The notes below the pieces were generated by a model. The model searched no databases, was not told the origin of the DNA, and was given only the letters and a program-made list of their open reading frames with translations. Position numbers and translations under genes: made by a program. From assembly GCF_947623445.1 (NCBI RefSeq), contig NC_135245.1, positions 627,501 to 691,500 on the forward strand: a stretch of DNA of 64,000 bases. Direction: 5' to 3'. The DNA is from Clavelina lepadiformis. Lineage: Eukaryota; Chordata; Ascidiacea; Aplousobranchia; Clavelinidae. Every line of letters begins with the position of its first letter. Position 1 is the stretch's first letter. Shown in pieces: positions 35,072 through 48,100 of the stretch.

Positions 35072-38000
35072 TTACAACAGACCAACGTTAAAGACCAAAC
35101 CTACCATATATACAAGAACAAAGAGTCTTGCAGGAGGATATCTCTTGAGGAAGACGCCCAGTCGAATGCTGAAAACAAAGAACGGAATTAGCACGAAAAC
35201 AAAATCGTGTTTCAACGATCGAGAACTGCAGCCGTGATACCTGAATCGATCAAGGGCAGAAGCGGCCTGTCGGACTTTTCCAACGACTCCTTTGTCTGGC
35301 CCACCTGGTAAGAACTCCGGGATGTGTGATGTCATCTTGTTGCGGTTACGAGTGATGTCATCATCGTCAATGCTCAAATTAACGTGATTCCCAGTTTCTT
35401 GACTCAATCTCTTCACCTGACCCTGCAGTTGATAAATCAAAATAATTCAAACAAAGCTCAAAATATCTGAAATGATTCGATCATAACCCAGTGTTTAGGT
35501 TGCAACAAACTTCATATTATCCATTGTGATACGTTACAATTGGTCACCTCCATTCTTTCCAGTTGTAATATTAAGGAACTCTTCTCGGCTGAAAGTGTCT
35601 CTACAAGCGACTGCTTCTGTATCACAGCTTCCGTCAGTTGCCGCAATCGAGACTCAAGTTCGCCCTCTTGTGGTGTGCTTTGACTTCTTAGTTTTAACTA
35701 AAAGTTTAATGATCTATCAATGGTTTGGTCTATTATTGTCGATCCGATCAAAGAATGAGTTTAACAGCTGCACCAACATCGACATCATATTTATGTGAAT
35801 CCTTGCTCACCTGATTCCGGAGTCTTTCAATCTCCACATCCTTGTCTCTCATCCTCTCCTGGTTCATGGTCCGGGATCTCAGGTTCTCCTCACGATCCCG
35901 CCTCATGTCTTCCTGCAATCTTCGAAGTTCCAACTCCATGTCGTGACGCAGCCTCGTCTCCTCATCATTGTTTCCTCGCAGCTCATTAACTTCCTCCTGC
36001 ATCGTCGCTTGCTCCTGCTGGAATTGCTGCTCCATCTCCTGCAAATAGAAATTGATAAACCACCCAAGAAAACTGCTTCTTCCTCGGATGCGGGAGACCA
36101 TTCAGAGGAGAGAGAAGCAAATTAAATCAAGGACGTGTGGAAAGACAATTTGTAAAATATTAAAGAAATAAACTTAAGAATTACAACAAGAATGTGAATA
36201 AATTAATACCTGGTACTCCATCCTCAGATTGCTGATTTCAATCCGAGAAGATCTGACGTCTTCCCGAGCCTCATCTCTCTCCTGCTTGATCTCCTCCAGT
36301 TCGAGGGATGCGAGCGTGGAAGAAGTCATCTCGGTTTCACTGCTCCCCTTGAGGCTTGAAATTAAACGCTCCTTTGACTGTAAATCAAGAAGCGCCGAAC
36401 ATAACAAAGACGGATGAAATTTGATATTCAAACAAAACATATCCTGGTTATCATGCCTGGAGTATCCTTGTGGCCTTTTGCTTGTAATCGACCAGCTCCT
36501 TTCTTGAGGCGGACAATTCATTTTGCAAACTCCTAATCTCTTTGGACAAGTTATCTAACTTTTCTGCAATTTAGCACAACATCATGAGATTTAGTTATGA
36601 GCATGAAAAGGGATCGCAAAAAATTTACTTTTTTCAGTTTGTCGGTCTCGCTCTGATTGCTGAAACGACTCCACAACTTTTTTTGCTTCCCTTTCCTGGC
36701 GACTTTGCAGTTCTAGTATTTCTTGTCGAGAATTGCTGGAAAAAGTGAGCATTGAGTCATTTCTTTGTAACCAACAGCACCAGAACTTTCACAGTTATGC
36801 TCAATAACCAAGACCATTGTAAGCCGACCACACTGCAGGAGTTGAAGAATATGCATGCTACCTGTGGGCCACACGTTCTTGGTTTAAGGAACTTTCCGCA
36901 TCGCTGAGTCTGATTCGAAGTTCCTCTATCGCCCTCGTGTGCATGCCAGTCCCCTCACTTTGATCCGTCAAAATCCTGCCAAACAAATGGTGACAAAATT
37001 GATGCTCAGAGTTACTCGTCCACAAACATTAGTTGGAATTTACCCACCACAGCACCTTACCTCTCATTTTTCGATCGCAATTCCTTTGTCAGTTTTTGCT
37101 CTGATTTTAAATACTGCTCAGTTTCCGTTAATTTCATGTTCAAGGCTGTCACCTGAGTATTTTTCACTTTTAGCTCTTCGATTAAGTCGTCGCAGTGATT
37201 TTGAAGATCGGAGTGAGACTGTTGAAAATCTGAATACAGCAGGAAATGACATTTTGTAAACATAAAACATCTAAAGCTTAAAGGTATACATGATAAAGCA
37301 ACTACAACTAACATAGATACCGTCTTTTATCTTTCTGTTTCTTTCTGTGATTTGCCGAAGCTCCTGATGCAGAGCTGATATTTCGTTCCTTAGAAGTTTG
37401 TTTTCCATAGAAAGATCAGAAGACGACTCCTGAGAGTTGGTTGACGGGGAATCTCGATCAGACTTTGAAGCAAGACTCCCGACCATCTCAAACTCACTCT
37501 CCGATGCAGTCGAGTCCGTTAGCAGCGTGACAACATCTTTATTGGAGCGAAATAAGTGACGGTACCGTATAAATATATTTAACCACAAGGTCGATGGTTA
37601 ACTTAGTACTATATATATAGCATAAAACTATTTTGGAGTATAGAAAAACATAAAGGAATGATAACTGTGTTCCGCAAATACCCAAATTCCTCTGCAATCT
37701 GTTTTGGTCGATGCACAACGTCCCATAGTCCACCAAGTTTTAAGTTCTTTCATAAACGGATAAAAAACCATTTTGCAGGAATTACTTGGTTATCGTCTTA
37801 TATAATAGCTAGCACCAATTTGAACCTGAGCACTTTTTTATCGGTAGAAATAATAAACGATCAACGCAGAGACAAATATTTTGAAAACGTTAAGGGTTTA
37901 AAATTTTTGTGTTTTCTTATCTTCGCATCTGCTACATGAATGTAGATAATGTTTTGAAAATGTAAGAAAGCTTAAATTTAATTACATGAGGCCAGAAACT

Positions 38001-38787
38001 AAAACAACCATCTTTGTTAACTTTGCAATTGGCCGAAATTGTTTCCAAATTTTTTGCAAAAAACGCAGAAAAATGTGCTTGGCAGGAGCATTAGATTAAG
38101 ACAAAAATTATACAACAAAGGCACGAAATCAATATTAATTATATACCGCTCCACAAGTTGTATTAAAACATGATTTCTTTTAAAGTGACAAACAAACTAG
38201 GCTCAGTGACCAGTGAGACAACACGGACCTGGTTCTGAAATAGATTCATGATGCTCAGATGTACTAGATCCGTTTTCTGAGATCTTCCTTCCGCTCTTCT
38301 TTGAGTTCAAGGAGTCGTAACTTGAACTGCGAGATATTCCAATTATTGACGGGGCAACTGTGGGATCCTTTGGCAATTGTGTGGTTTGGGTTGAAAGCGG
38401 AGAAATCGTTTTCAAGGAACTCTTGACAAGTTGTTTCGACCTTGGAGTCACCGGGGTACTTTTCGGCTTGGCCAATTTCTCACTGTTGTTCAGAAAATCA
38501 AAGAGAGCATCATCAGAGCTTTTCGACGAACTTGCTCGTTCAACTTCTCTTCGAAGTGTCTGTGCTTTTGCTCGAGATAACTGCTGCGGCTGATCCAGAT
38601 CACCACCTTCTGGCTTTGATCCGGAATGATGACTTTTGGGGTTTTCACCCATCCGGGAACTGTCAGTGGACTTGTCTGCTTGAAGCTCAGATGCTTTAGA
38701 GATAGCAACTGCAGCCGATTGATCAATGTTGGTCAACAAAGATTCAGCTTTCCCAGCTAAGTCGCTAATATTTGTAAGCCAGGACAT
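35072..38787 (-). CDS. GOLGA5: Golgin-84 (GOLGA5-like) Golgi coiled-coil membrane protein
   Basis: C-terminally anchored golgin that in vertebrates tethers vesicles and keeps Golgi ribbons in order. Minus-strand exons: 38787-38229, 37536-37321, 37229-37061, 36975-36862, 36735-36629, 36563-36457, 36377-36210, 36038-35811, 35697-35548, 35422-35241, 35168-35072; 698 residues (human about 731). The N-terminus (LAGKAESLLTNIDQSAA) and LFDFLN motif match golgin-84. A long coiled coil fills most of residues 215-600. VGKVRQAASALDRF and SIRLGVFLKRYPPARLFVLV precede and enter the single C-terminal membrane span (about 680-697). Intron 6 begins GC (CAG before GCATGA), an apparent GC-AG intron. The start MSW is shared with vertebrates. 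Confidence 0.95.
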
Positions 38788-41700
38788 TTTGAATCATAAA
38801 CCTTGGAAAAGGTCCAGCGGACTTGTAATTGTTTATAGCTTACAAAAACACTGCACACCTGTACACTTATTTCAATGCAATAATTGGCAGACTAGAAAGC
38901 AGAAGCTGGAAATGTAAACTTTCTCGTATTAGTAAAACATCAAACTGTAAAATGAAAATAAAAAATTTTCTTTTAAAAACAATACACAGAGCATACAAAT
39001 TTATTGGCAATATCTAATAATAACAGCAAGACACATCACAAGCGAGACAAGAAGATGATGGATGGAAGCTGTAATAACAGCAATGTTTACTCCCTAAAGC
39101 TTTCGACTGCTAGACTAGGTCTTATGACAACTTAACGTTTTTGCAATGCAACCCTACAGACACATTGTCGGCTTTGTAATGTAGCACTTAGAGCATTAGA
39201 ATTGTAATTAAGCGATCTTATTTAACAATCCAAAATGTTACACCATAGTTGTAATGCTCTTGGGCAAGACAATAACAAAGCTTAATTCTGTTTGGTCATC
39301 TTGGCTAACACTCAACAGCGTCAGACTTAAAAAAGATGAAAAAAAATAGTCTCGCGTCTTAAAAACTCCACTCAGGCCACAGGATGTTGGTAGGCAGAGC
39401 ACAAGTAATGACTAATGAGAAATCATTATGATGCTCATTGAGTTTAAATAAAAACTTTCCTCAGTCCGAGGAGAAAGATTTATGACAACTTACCAAACCA
39501 CAAGCCTGCCAAAGAGGAAGTACAATGTATAACCACCCATTGTTGAAGAACGGCAACTACACCCAAGACTTTTACCAGCACTGTAAGATGCAATCTTTAA
39601 AAAGTGGGTCATTCGTTTATGCTCTATGTTTATTCAACTTTAAGACAAAAAAGACCAGGGCGTTTATATTTTAATAGAAATTGTATTTTTACTGCAAAAA
39701 AAGGAGTCCGCAGGCTTTGGATTAAGCCTTCATTGCAGACTACAAAATATGCCTGCCGGTGACTAGTGCACACCGATTTTGGCCTTCATGCAATACATCT
39801 CGTCAAAATGTGCCATTATTTCCAGTCTGGATATAACCAGTGACGTGTGGTCAGTGAGACAGTGCCTCACTTGCCGAAGCAAAGTTAAAATTTCGAAGTG
39901 ATGGTTATCGTAATATAACGTTATTTGCAAAAAAAGTAGTCCATTTTTCATGCTTTGATTAGTTGTGCCATGCTTACTATTTGTACTTAAATTTTTTTGC
40001 ATCAAGCAATTATTGGCAATCAAGATCTTACTTTAGAAAGTTTCATAAACTGTATAATGCGTGACTTTTTCCTCGGCAAAAATCCACTTGAAAACAAGCT
40101 ACAGTGAATGCTATTTGAGACATGTCGCAGATGTGACGTCACGCTTGAATGTTTTTATTCGCCAAGGAAACATGCGCATTGCAAATTTGTTTTCAACGTA
40201 CAACTGTAACTGTACAATTTTAAGTAAAATGGAGAAAGATTTAGTATAAAACCTGGATAATGTTGTTTTAAAAATAAACCTTTTAGATTTTGGTATAAGT
40301 GGCCGTGCAACCATGCTTGTTACTATCAGCAGTGAGCCAGACTAGGCTAGAACGTTTACCGTTTTAGGGTGAGAAATCTCCAAGGTGACAAAATAACCAT
40401 TCTATGAGCAATTAATTTTATCTTCACGCACTTAGCAAACTATCTGGGCATGCAATGAGCAAAGTAACATGATCAGCATTTCATGCCCCTTCAAGCTTTG
40501 TCAGTTTTTTCCCTGCACATTGGCGCATGCGATGACAAATTACACAGAACTTTAGTGATTTTAAATAACTTCATTTAATACTAATAACGTAAACCAAATA
40601 ACATGTTTATGCAAATCAGCCGCCAGCAAAGCTTAGCTTCAGGGTAGAGCCCAATGCAGTTGCATCTCTTGCATTAGTCTAAGGCCGTGGTTGGCAATAA
40701 TCGCCATTGAGATAAAAAGACTACGTAAGTTGTTGCAAGATAAAGAATGCAAAAAATTCACAGAGGGCTTTGTACAAAAGATAGGCACATAGATTTCATT
40801 CACAAATTAATGTGAAAACGTGTTGCAAATTTTTATTAGTAGGATACTGTTATTGTTTTCTACTGAATTAACATCATTGCAAACAGATCTCTGAAAACTG
40901 GATAAAGGTCACCTCACGTCACTGGATATAACCACTATAGTTCGTATCGATTTTACACGCCATTAACATTATCAATTATATGCATATCATATCAATCAAT
41001 GTATGTTTCAATGGTATTTATCTAAAGAGCAAAACAGCCTACTTGCACAAATTTTGCAAAATCTACCTGTAAGCTAGCTTCTATACACCATGACTGCAAA
41101 AGACCAATACAAACAAGAAAAGAAGTTTAGGATTAACGTGGCGTCTGCCAAAAATGGCGCATGAAAATTGTGGAAAATGCCATCTTTCAACGAAAAATGT
41201 TTGGAAAAAATTGATGAAAAACAGTTCGCCATTAAACTATAATGTTTCTGAATTACCGGTACCTATTTAAGAAACAAGCCTGACTTTTATTTTTAGAAAT
41301 CTTACTTAAGTATTTAGAATATTACGGTTTTATAAAATTTAAAAACAAAACTTGACTGAATGATAGTTATGAAAATATTGACTCCTTTTAGCTGAAATTG
41401 TTACTTGCAAATTTAACTTTTGTCCACTCAAAGTCAACAACATTGTATTACCAATCAATAGCAGAACATTATTTTAATTTCCTATTTAGGTTTTGTGTCA
41501 TACGAAGTTAACCGGCAGGGATTGCTTTGATTGAAACGAAAAGTATAAACGATATCAATTTTCCATTCTTGTTTATTAAGGTTAAATTGACCGAAAGTCA
41601 AATGAACGCACAACAGGTAAAATTGTTTTTGTACGTTTATAATTTGTTTGCTTTTTACGGCTGCATTGTAAAAAACGGTAAAGCATTGAAATTCAAAATA

Positions 41701-42151
41701 TTTAGCAAATCAATACTGTATTGTGTTGGATTGTTTTTCCGTCATTGTTATAGATTTTTGTCATTGTCATATGTGATGGCTTAAAGGTTGGATAAAGCAG
41801 TATTCATCAAGATTTTAAAATTTTGGCAAATATTGTTTTAGTTGTTATCTACTAATAATAATCATATTCTATTTTATTTGATATCTATGAGCAGCCGCTA
41901 AGTAACAGAAATAACGCCAACTTGTTATTCCAGGGAATTCAAAACATGAGAAAATGTGTTGACAAATTTTTTTGTTGCCGCAAATTTATTTGTTTTATAA
42001 TTTAAATCATACTTTCTTAACCTTGATGGAGTTAAAATGATTGCATTATTATTCAGAAAAAGTTGATTTTTCTTACATTGTCTTTTTAATATGCTTGAAT
42101 AGGGCTAAAAAAGCTGAAGTTGTTGCAAAGTGAAATTTAGAAAATCTGAAA
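38788..42151. other. Intergenic between golgin-84 and tectonic (divergent promoters)
   Basis: About 3.4 kb, AT-rich, between two divergently transcribed genes; it must hold both promoters, but no element could be named. A weak third copy of the dispersed repeat lies near 39410-39500. Open frames here (39763-40023, 41527-41784) show no family resemblance and high AT content, so they are not called. Confidence 0.5.
39410..39500. repeat. Dispersed repeat, weak copy C
   Basis: Shares TTTCCTCAGTCCGAGGA-type words and the following AAAGATT and ACCA stretch with copies A and B. Weak match. Confidence 0.35.
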
Positions 42152-45100
42152 ATGAAGTTGATACCTCCAGTAATTTTCATCGTAGTTGTTAATGCACTGT
42201 TGATAGATTCTCAAATATGTAAGTGAGTAGAAGCACAAGATGAAAGAAATAAAATAGGGTAGCCTACTGCAGCCATTAAATTTAGAAGTCTGTAAGCTCT
42301 GTTTCATTCAATCAATTAATTTATATCCAAACAACATACTATGATTGACATAGTCTAGTTCAACTGTTGGTATTATTTATACCACTTTGCAATTCGTTTA
42401 CTATATTTTCAGTGTTGTCACCGCAAGAACTTGCCGTGAATTTGAAGGAGTTAACAATCCTTATTGGCCAAACCACAGGCTCATCGACTAACACTGCCGT
42501 GTGCTCAATCAATCAAGCGTTTTCAACAGGTCGAAATCATGTGATGGTGTAGTATTATTTTTATAGTATCTTTTTTTCACACATGTGAAACAAATTGTTT
42601 TTAAGCGAATATCTTCCTAACATTGAGCTAAATGGTTATGAATGGCATTTGGTAAATCATACTAAAGAGCTTGCAAAACTATTCAATGCACATTTTTACA
42701 TGAGCATTGTTTGTGATATGCTTTTGATGCTTATTACACATGAAATTTCTTTCTCTAGGTATTAGCAATAATATTAATATTGTTACACTTGTCCAAACAA
42801 TAAATGGCCTCCACCTTACAACTTAGATGTAGTGGAGTGAGATATGTCGGATATGACAATAAGTGGGAACTTAAAGTAACTTGTTAAAATCTAAAACCAA
42901 ATTTTATGTTAGTTGAAATGTTTTTTCAATTAATCTTTTGCAGATGACATAACTGACCTTGACATGAACCCAAGCTGTGAAAGTGATGCCACCAGTTCAG
43001 TGATGTTTTCATACGTTTTGTAACTGACATGCATTAGAATAGATTGTTTTACTTTTTGGGGTACATTTAGGCTTTATCATTGATAGCACAACTGATTTCA
43101 ATGTATTGTACCAATGTACATGTATAATGTTTTACAGTTCAAACAAGAACAACAGATTGGGCTTTTGTCACAAACTTGTTCACTTTATCAACAACAGTAA
43201 GATGTTGATGCCAACCATCTTATTCAAAATTTGTTTAATACTTTAGCTTGATTTCTATGGCGGCAGTTTTCATATCGCGGAATTTAAATCATTTATATTC
43301 CAGAGTTTCCAATCCCTTCAAGTTCGACTCGTCGCAGCATTAAGCGACAGACTTGTGCAGCAGCTCGTCATAACTTGCTGTGACGAAGATAATCGGACGT
43401 TGAGCGCGTCGTCACTGATCAAAGTTGATCTTGCTCCAGATATTTCCGTGAATGCTTCTGCTGCTCTGCCAAGTAAATCATTAGCGAGTGTGTTGTTTGA
43501 TTTTGGGCTGCTGCAACTTCATTTTCTGAATTTTTGTTGCGACTAAAGTTATTGACGATCTTCAATTTCTCTTGTTTCAATAGAAGTGATTTTCCCCAAT
43601 CCAGCTTATGAAAATATTGCTCCTTGCCCTTGTGACCTCACAAGTGGCCTTTGTGACAACAATTGCTGCTGTGATAATGTGAGTTGATCTTCGAATTTCT
43701 ATTCCATAGCAGTTTTGTACAACGCCAAGTAATATAGAAGAGTAATTAATTTGACTGTATTCAGAATTGCTTTGAAGAAACGTGTCAAATTGCAAGAAAT
43801 CGTCCAAATTTTTTTGATTGGTTTTTCGATACAAATATTCTTATGTATTATATTTTCAAGGCGGCATAAGTTATGCGTAAATTTATCAGATTAAGGCTAA
43901 ACCCGCTTGTTGCTTTCTCTTTTGTAATTGTACATATTTTTCTACAGGAGTGCTCAGCAGTTGGTGAGATAGCGACATTTTCCTGTCAACCTGGCGCATT
44001 TGGTGGGAACTTTGTCGCCGATGACCCGAAGCTTTGCGGCACAGATCAGTTTGACAAACCGGACTGGTATCAGTTCACCTGCGTCCAGTTTGTCAATTCG
44101 CCGTTTATCGGGTTTTATTACGTCAACAACACCGGGAGCTTAATAAACGTTGAAGACGAAACCGAGTTCAAGTAAATCTGAAGCTTCTTCTCACAACACA
44201 TCAGCAGTTCCTTTCAATCGAAAACTTTATCGTTTTAGTCAGAGAAGATCGCAAAATCCACCTGCCTACACCTTCACTGATGGCAGGATCGACGCAGCCG
44301 AGATCATGCGGGCAGCCGGTTATTCAAACGGTGACGCAGTGCAAGTTGAAGCCAGCAACATCACAGATAAACTTATACTACCCCAGGTTGCTTCTGTTGT
44401 TCTTAGTTGGTTCGTTTATTCGACGATTTTACACCACCCACAACAATATCACCTCGTTTTGCAGCGTTCAATTTCCGGTCAGTGTCTCCGCAATTCCATT
44501 GTTACGTATCAAAACAACACAGACGCCAGCTGTGACGTCACACTGACAGAGGCGTTGTGCCAACGCGGAAGTGTCCTTGATGTTGATTATTATCTCAACA
44601 ACGGCATGCAGATTGTTTCGGGTGGGGGGACTCCCCTCATCTCTCCAACTGTAAGTATCACAACTTCGTTGAAGATAAACCAAATTTTGCTGCTCATTTT
44701 AATTCTATGTAACGTTTTATTAAATTTGTCTACTTAGATCACATACTACTGTGACGACTCGACTAACTACGTCAAAACCTCTACCACGTCGTCCAGTCCC
44801 ACTGCCAGCCTGTTCCCGCCAATTACGTCATCAGGTACACCAGTTTTATTCAACTTGTCGTTGGAATAGTGGCAACGGTGGGCGATACAATGTAAAACGC
44901 ATGCACAGTAATAAAATCATCGACAATAAAGACTATAGCACAGACAAGATAAAAACGTAATAAAAACACAAAATGAAACGATCTAGATAACTGTAGTATT
45001 AAATCCTAACGCCGGCATCCCATGAACCGGCGACCGGTTGCCATGCCGACGGCCGCCATTTTCGCTTGCTCTTCCTTCCTCTCGTGCGCCCTCTTGGCGT

Positions 45101-48100
45101 TTCTTGTCATTCCGACTACCATGTTGCGCACCTGTGACGTAATAAACAAAGTCAAGAAGTCGAGGTTAAGCGATGTCTATGACTCCTACCTTCTTGTACA
45201 TGTCGACGATATCCGGCGCTGGATGCTTCTTCATGCGCTTGTACAGTCTGTCCCTGACCGCAATCATCTGCAAGATCTCGTCAGTAATCCACTTCTTGTG
45301 CTTGTGGTACACCTCGCCTACGTCACTCCTTGATGACGTCGTCGATATGGCGCTGTTCGGGGAAGTCTGTGGGGAGGTTCCAAGGGGCTCGGGTGCCCGG
45401 CTCCTCACCCACGGTGCTTCGAGAAGCTTGCTGAGATGAGGAGGTAATTTTGTCGGGGAAACTGCGCCGATGTCACGGCTTACGTCATAAAAATCTTTTA
45501 CAGGCGTTACAGGTCGCGAGTGTCTTTCGGAAATGACGTCATCTGATTCTGTTCCTGATGCTGTCATCTGACTACCTTTATGACAGCACAATGCGAAGCG
45601 TTAGACAGAAATAAAATAAAAACTACCGGCAAAAATCGCGCCTACCATGAACGGTTGATGTGCTGCCACCATCTGTCGAAGATGAATGATAGCCACTGTC
45701 CCGCAAGGGGCGCTTTCGGCTCTCCTCACGAAGCTTCTTCTTGCATGAAGGGCGACGTCCAATGGTGCCGTTCTTTGTTGCACTCGACTCGCGCGATGAC
45801 AGCAGAGAGTTCGGACTGCAAAATTATTAACGCGTTGTTAACATTGGCATAGTCATTACCATGGTAACTGACGCTAACCTGTTGAACGGGGATGTCCCTA
45901 ATTCGTCATCGGCGTCGTTATCGCTGGTGTGGGCGCTCTCTGTCGACGTAAGGGACATGGGACTTCCCCCTGGGTAAGGAGAGGGTTTTATATCCAAGAG
46001 ATGGCGCTGTATGTCCAACTGGGCCGGGTTGTCATGGAGATCTCGCACTGGGCTTCTTTCACTTGACGCAGCGTTATTGTTCTTGCTGACGTCACTATTG
46101 GATGACGTGCGACTGTCAGGGTCAGGCCAATAGCTCTTTACCCTGGGTCAAAGAAGGTCAAAGGCAACATGATTTAACTTGATGGTGGCAGACCCGAGGT
46201 TTTTACTTTTCTTCACCGATTTAAGCCTGAAAAAGTTGGAGAATTTACCTTTCCGTTTCCATGCCAACCCTCGCCACTTCTTCGAAGAGGGCCAGCGCCT
46301 CTCGACCCCAATCATTGACCGATGTGACGCGTTCAAATGACGTGATCGGCTTGTATGACGTCATAAACAGCTTCATTGCTTCCACGAAGCTTCTGCCTTG
46401 TACCTTGGGCGGTTGCGGTGATAGCTTTCGAGCAGGGGGTAGATCTGGGTGAGCTTGCTCAGGTGTCGGTATAGAAGGAGGTTCTATGACGTAACCACCT
46501 TCCTGCGAAGAATGCAAAATGACGTAACAATCAAGCAAGTAGCAAGCAACACATACGTCACCTTTATTTGCTCGAACTTTTTATAGAGGTGATCAAAACG
46601 CGGCAGGTTTGTGGCAGTGCCCGAAACTGGTGGCGCAAGTGCCACTGGCATGGCGGCGATTGCCAAAGCGTAGTTGTAATTGGCTTGTGGCACCGACAAA
46701 GAACACGGCGCCTGCGGTAATAATAGACAAAGATAAACACGTCATTACTCTGTAAATAATGACGTCACAATTCTTACTTGATACACGTTGACCGGTGGAC
46801 CTTGCATCGACGCTTGATATCCAGCGGAAGGTCTTCCGTTAAAGTGTCTCTTTGCGGGTGTGACGTAGGCGTAATTGGGAGCATGTCTTCCACGTGGTGG
46901 GTGGCGGTTCAGGGTTTGGTGAGATCTTTGCCCCCCTTTATACTGATAGGGGGCCTTCATGTTGATCTCAATCTTCTCAAACCACTGCTTAGACTCAACC
47001 GGCATCTTAACTGCACAACGAAATACAGTTACCAAAAACGACTTGAATTCGACTGTTGCTATCTGGATCATCACCATTCATTGCGGCTTCTTGTTTTAAC
47101 TTTGCGAGATATTAAAATAATCAGAAGCGACAATCATGTAACCGCCGCCATAGATGCACAAAGTTACCTGAAAACTCGGGTGGGTGGACTTCTAAAACTT
47201 GAAAATTAAAATAACTTATTCGGAGTAAGAAAGCAAAATATAAAACTGTCTTCAACGGAGCAGGTTTCAAAGCAAATGATGGAACAAAGTCTTCCGCCAG
47301 TCGACAAGTATTATTGTGACGTAATAAATAAGGCGTTGGAATTTGCGAGAACGCACATATCGGTTTCGAAAAGTGTTGCGTTCGAAAAAGTACAAGACAG
47401 GAGGAGAAACGTTTCTTGTTTTAACCAAAATTCGCACAGATTCGTCTTTCGTTAATTTGCGATGAAATCTTCAACACAAATTAATCTTCTTGGTCATTGT
47501 TATATGAATGATAAGATATGGTATGTTTTGACGTTGGATTCGGCTTCAACGTCCATGTTATATTTCATGTTTCAGCCCCAATTTCTTGCGTCCCCACCCC
47601 ACCAGGACCACCCCAATTCGACTCCGGCGTCTGCAATAACGTTGTCGTCAACGTGACGTACTTGATGACGTGGAACGCGTCGGTAGTGATGTCAGCAGAA
47701 GTGTTTATCACGGTGGCGAATGTAACAATGACTGACGTACCAACAGATTTCAGTAAGTTTCGTTTAATTCCTAAAATGACCTCTCTTGCTGTGACGTCAG
47801 TGACGACGACGTCATGTGACGACTTGCTGTGACGTGGACCGACTGAATAAACCTCACTTGGGGAGGTTGACAACTTGTATAAAATTTCAGCTTGTTACAA
47901 CAAATATTTTTGTTTTGGATTTTGGAAGAAGTTTTGGTCAATGATTATATTTTTACCCGGTTTTTATGGGAATTCAACCCGCAACCGGTTATCAGTGAAA
48001 ACATTATTTTACAGCGCAGCCCCCCGACAATGTTCTTGCGCAATCGTTTCGTTTGAGGTTTCAACCTGCTACCGTCGAAGGCCAAAACGTCACTCGTACT

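Noticed and set aside
42944-43019. Longer form of tectonic exon 3 ending before GTAACT
   Set aside because: Its phase cannot be joined to the following exons without a stop; ending at 42982 (GAAA before GTGATG) with a small exon at 43071-43115 keeps the frame.
44150-44737. Long plus-strand open frame of 195 codons
   Set aside because: It reads through tectonic exons 9 and 10 and their introns; the splice sites at 44171/44239, 44386/44465 and 44650/44738 and the family pattern explain it.
46778-47209. Plus-strand open frame of 143 codons
   Set aside because: Antisense of the first coding exon of the nested gene; composition and splice context favour the minus strand.
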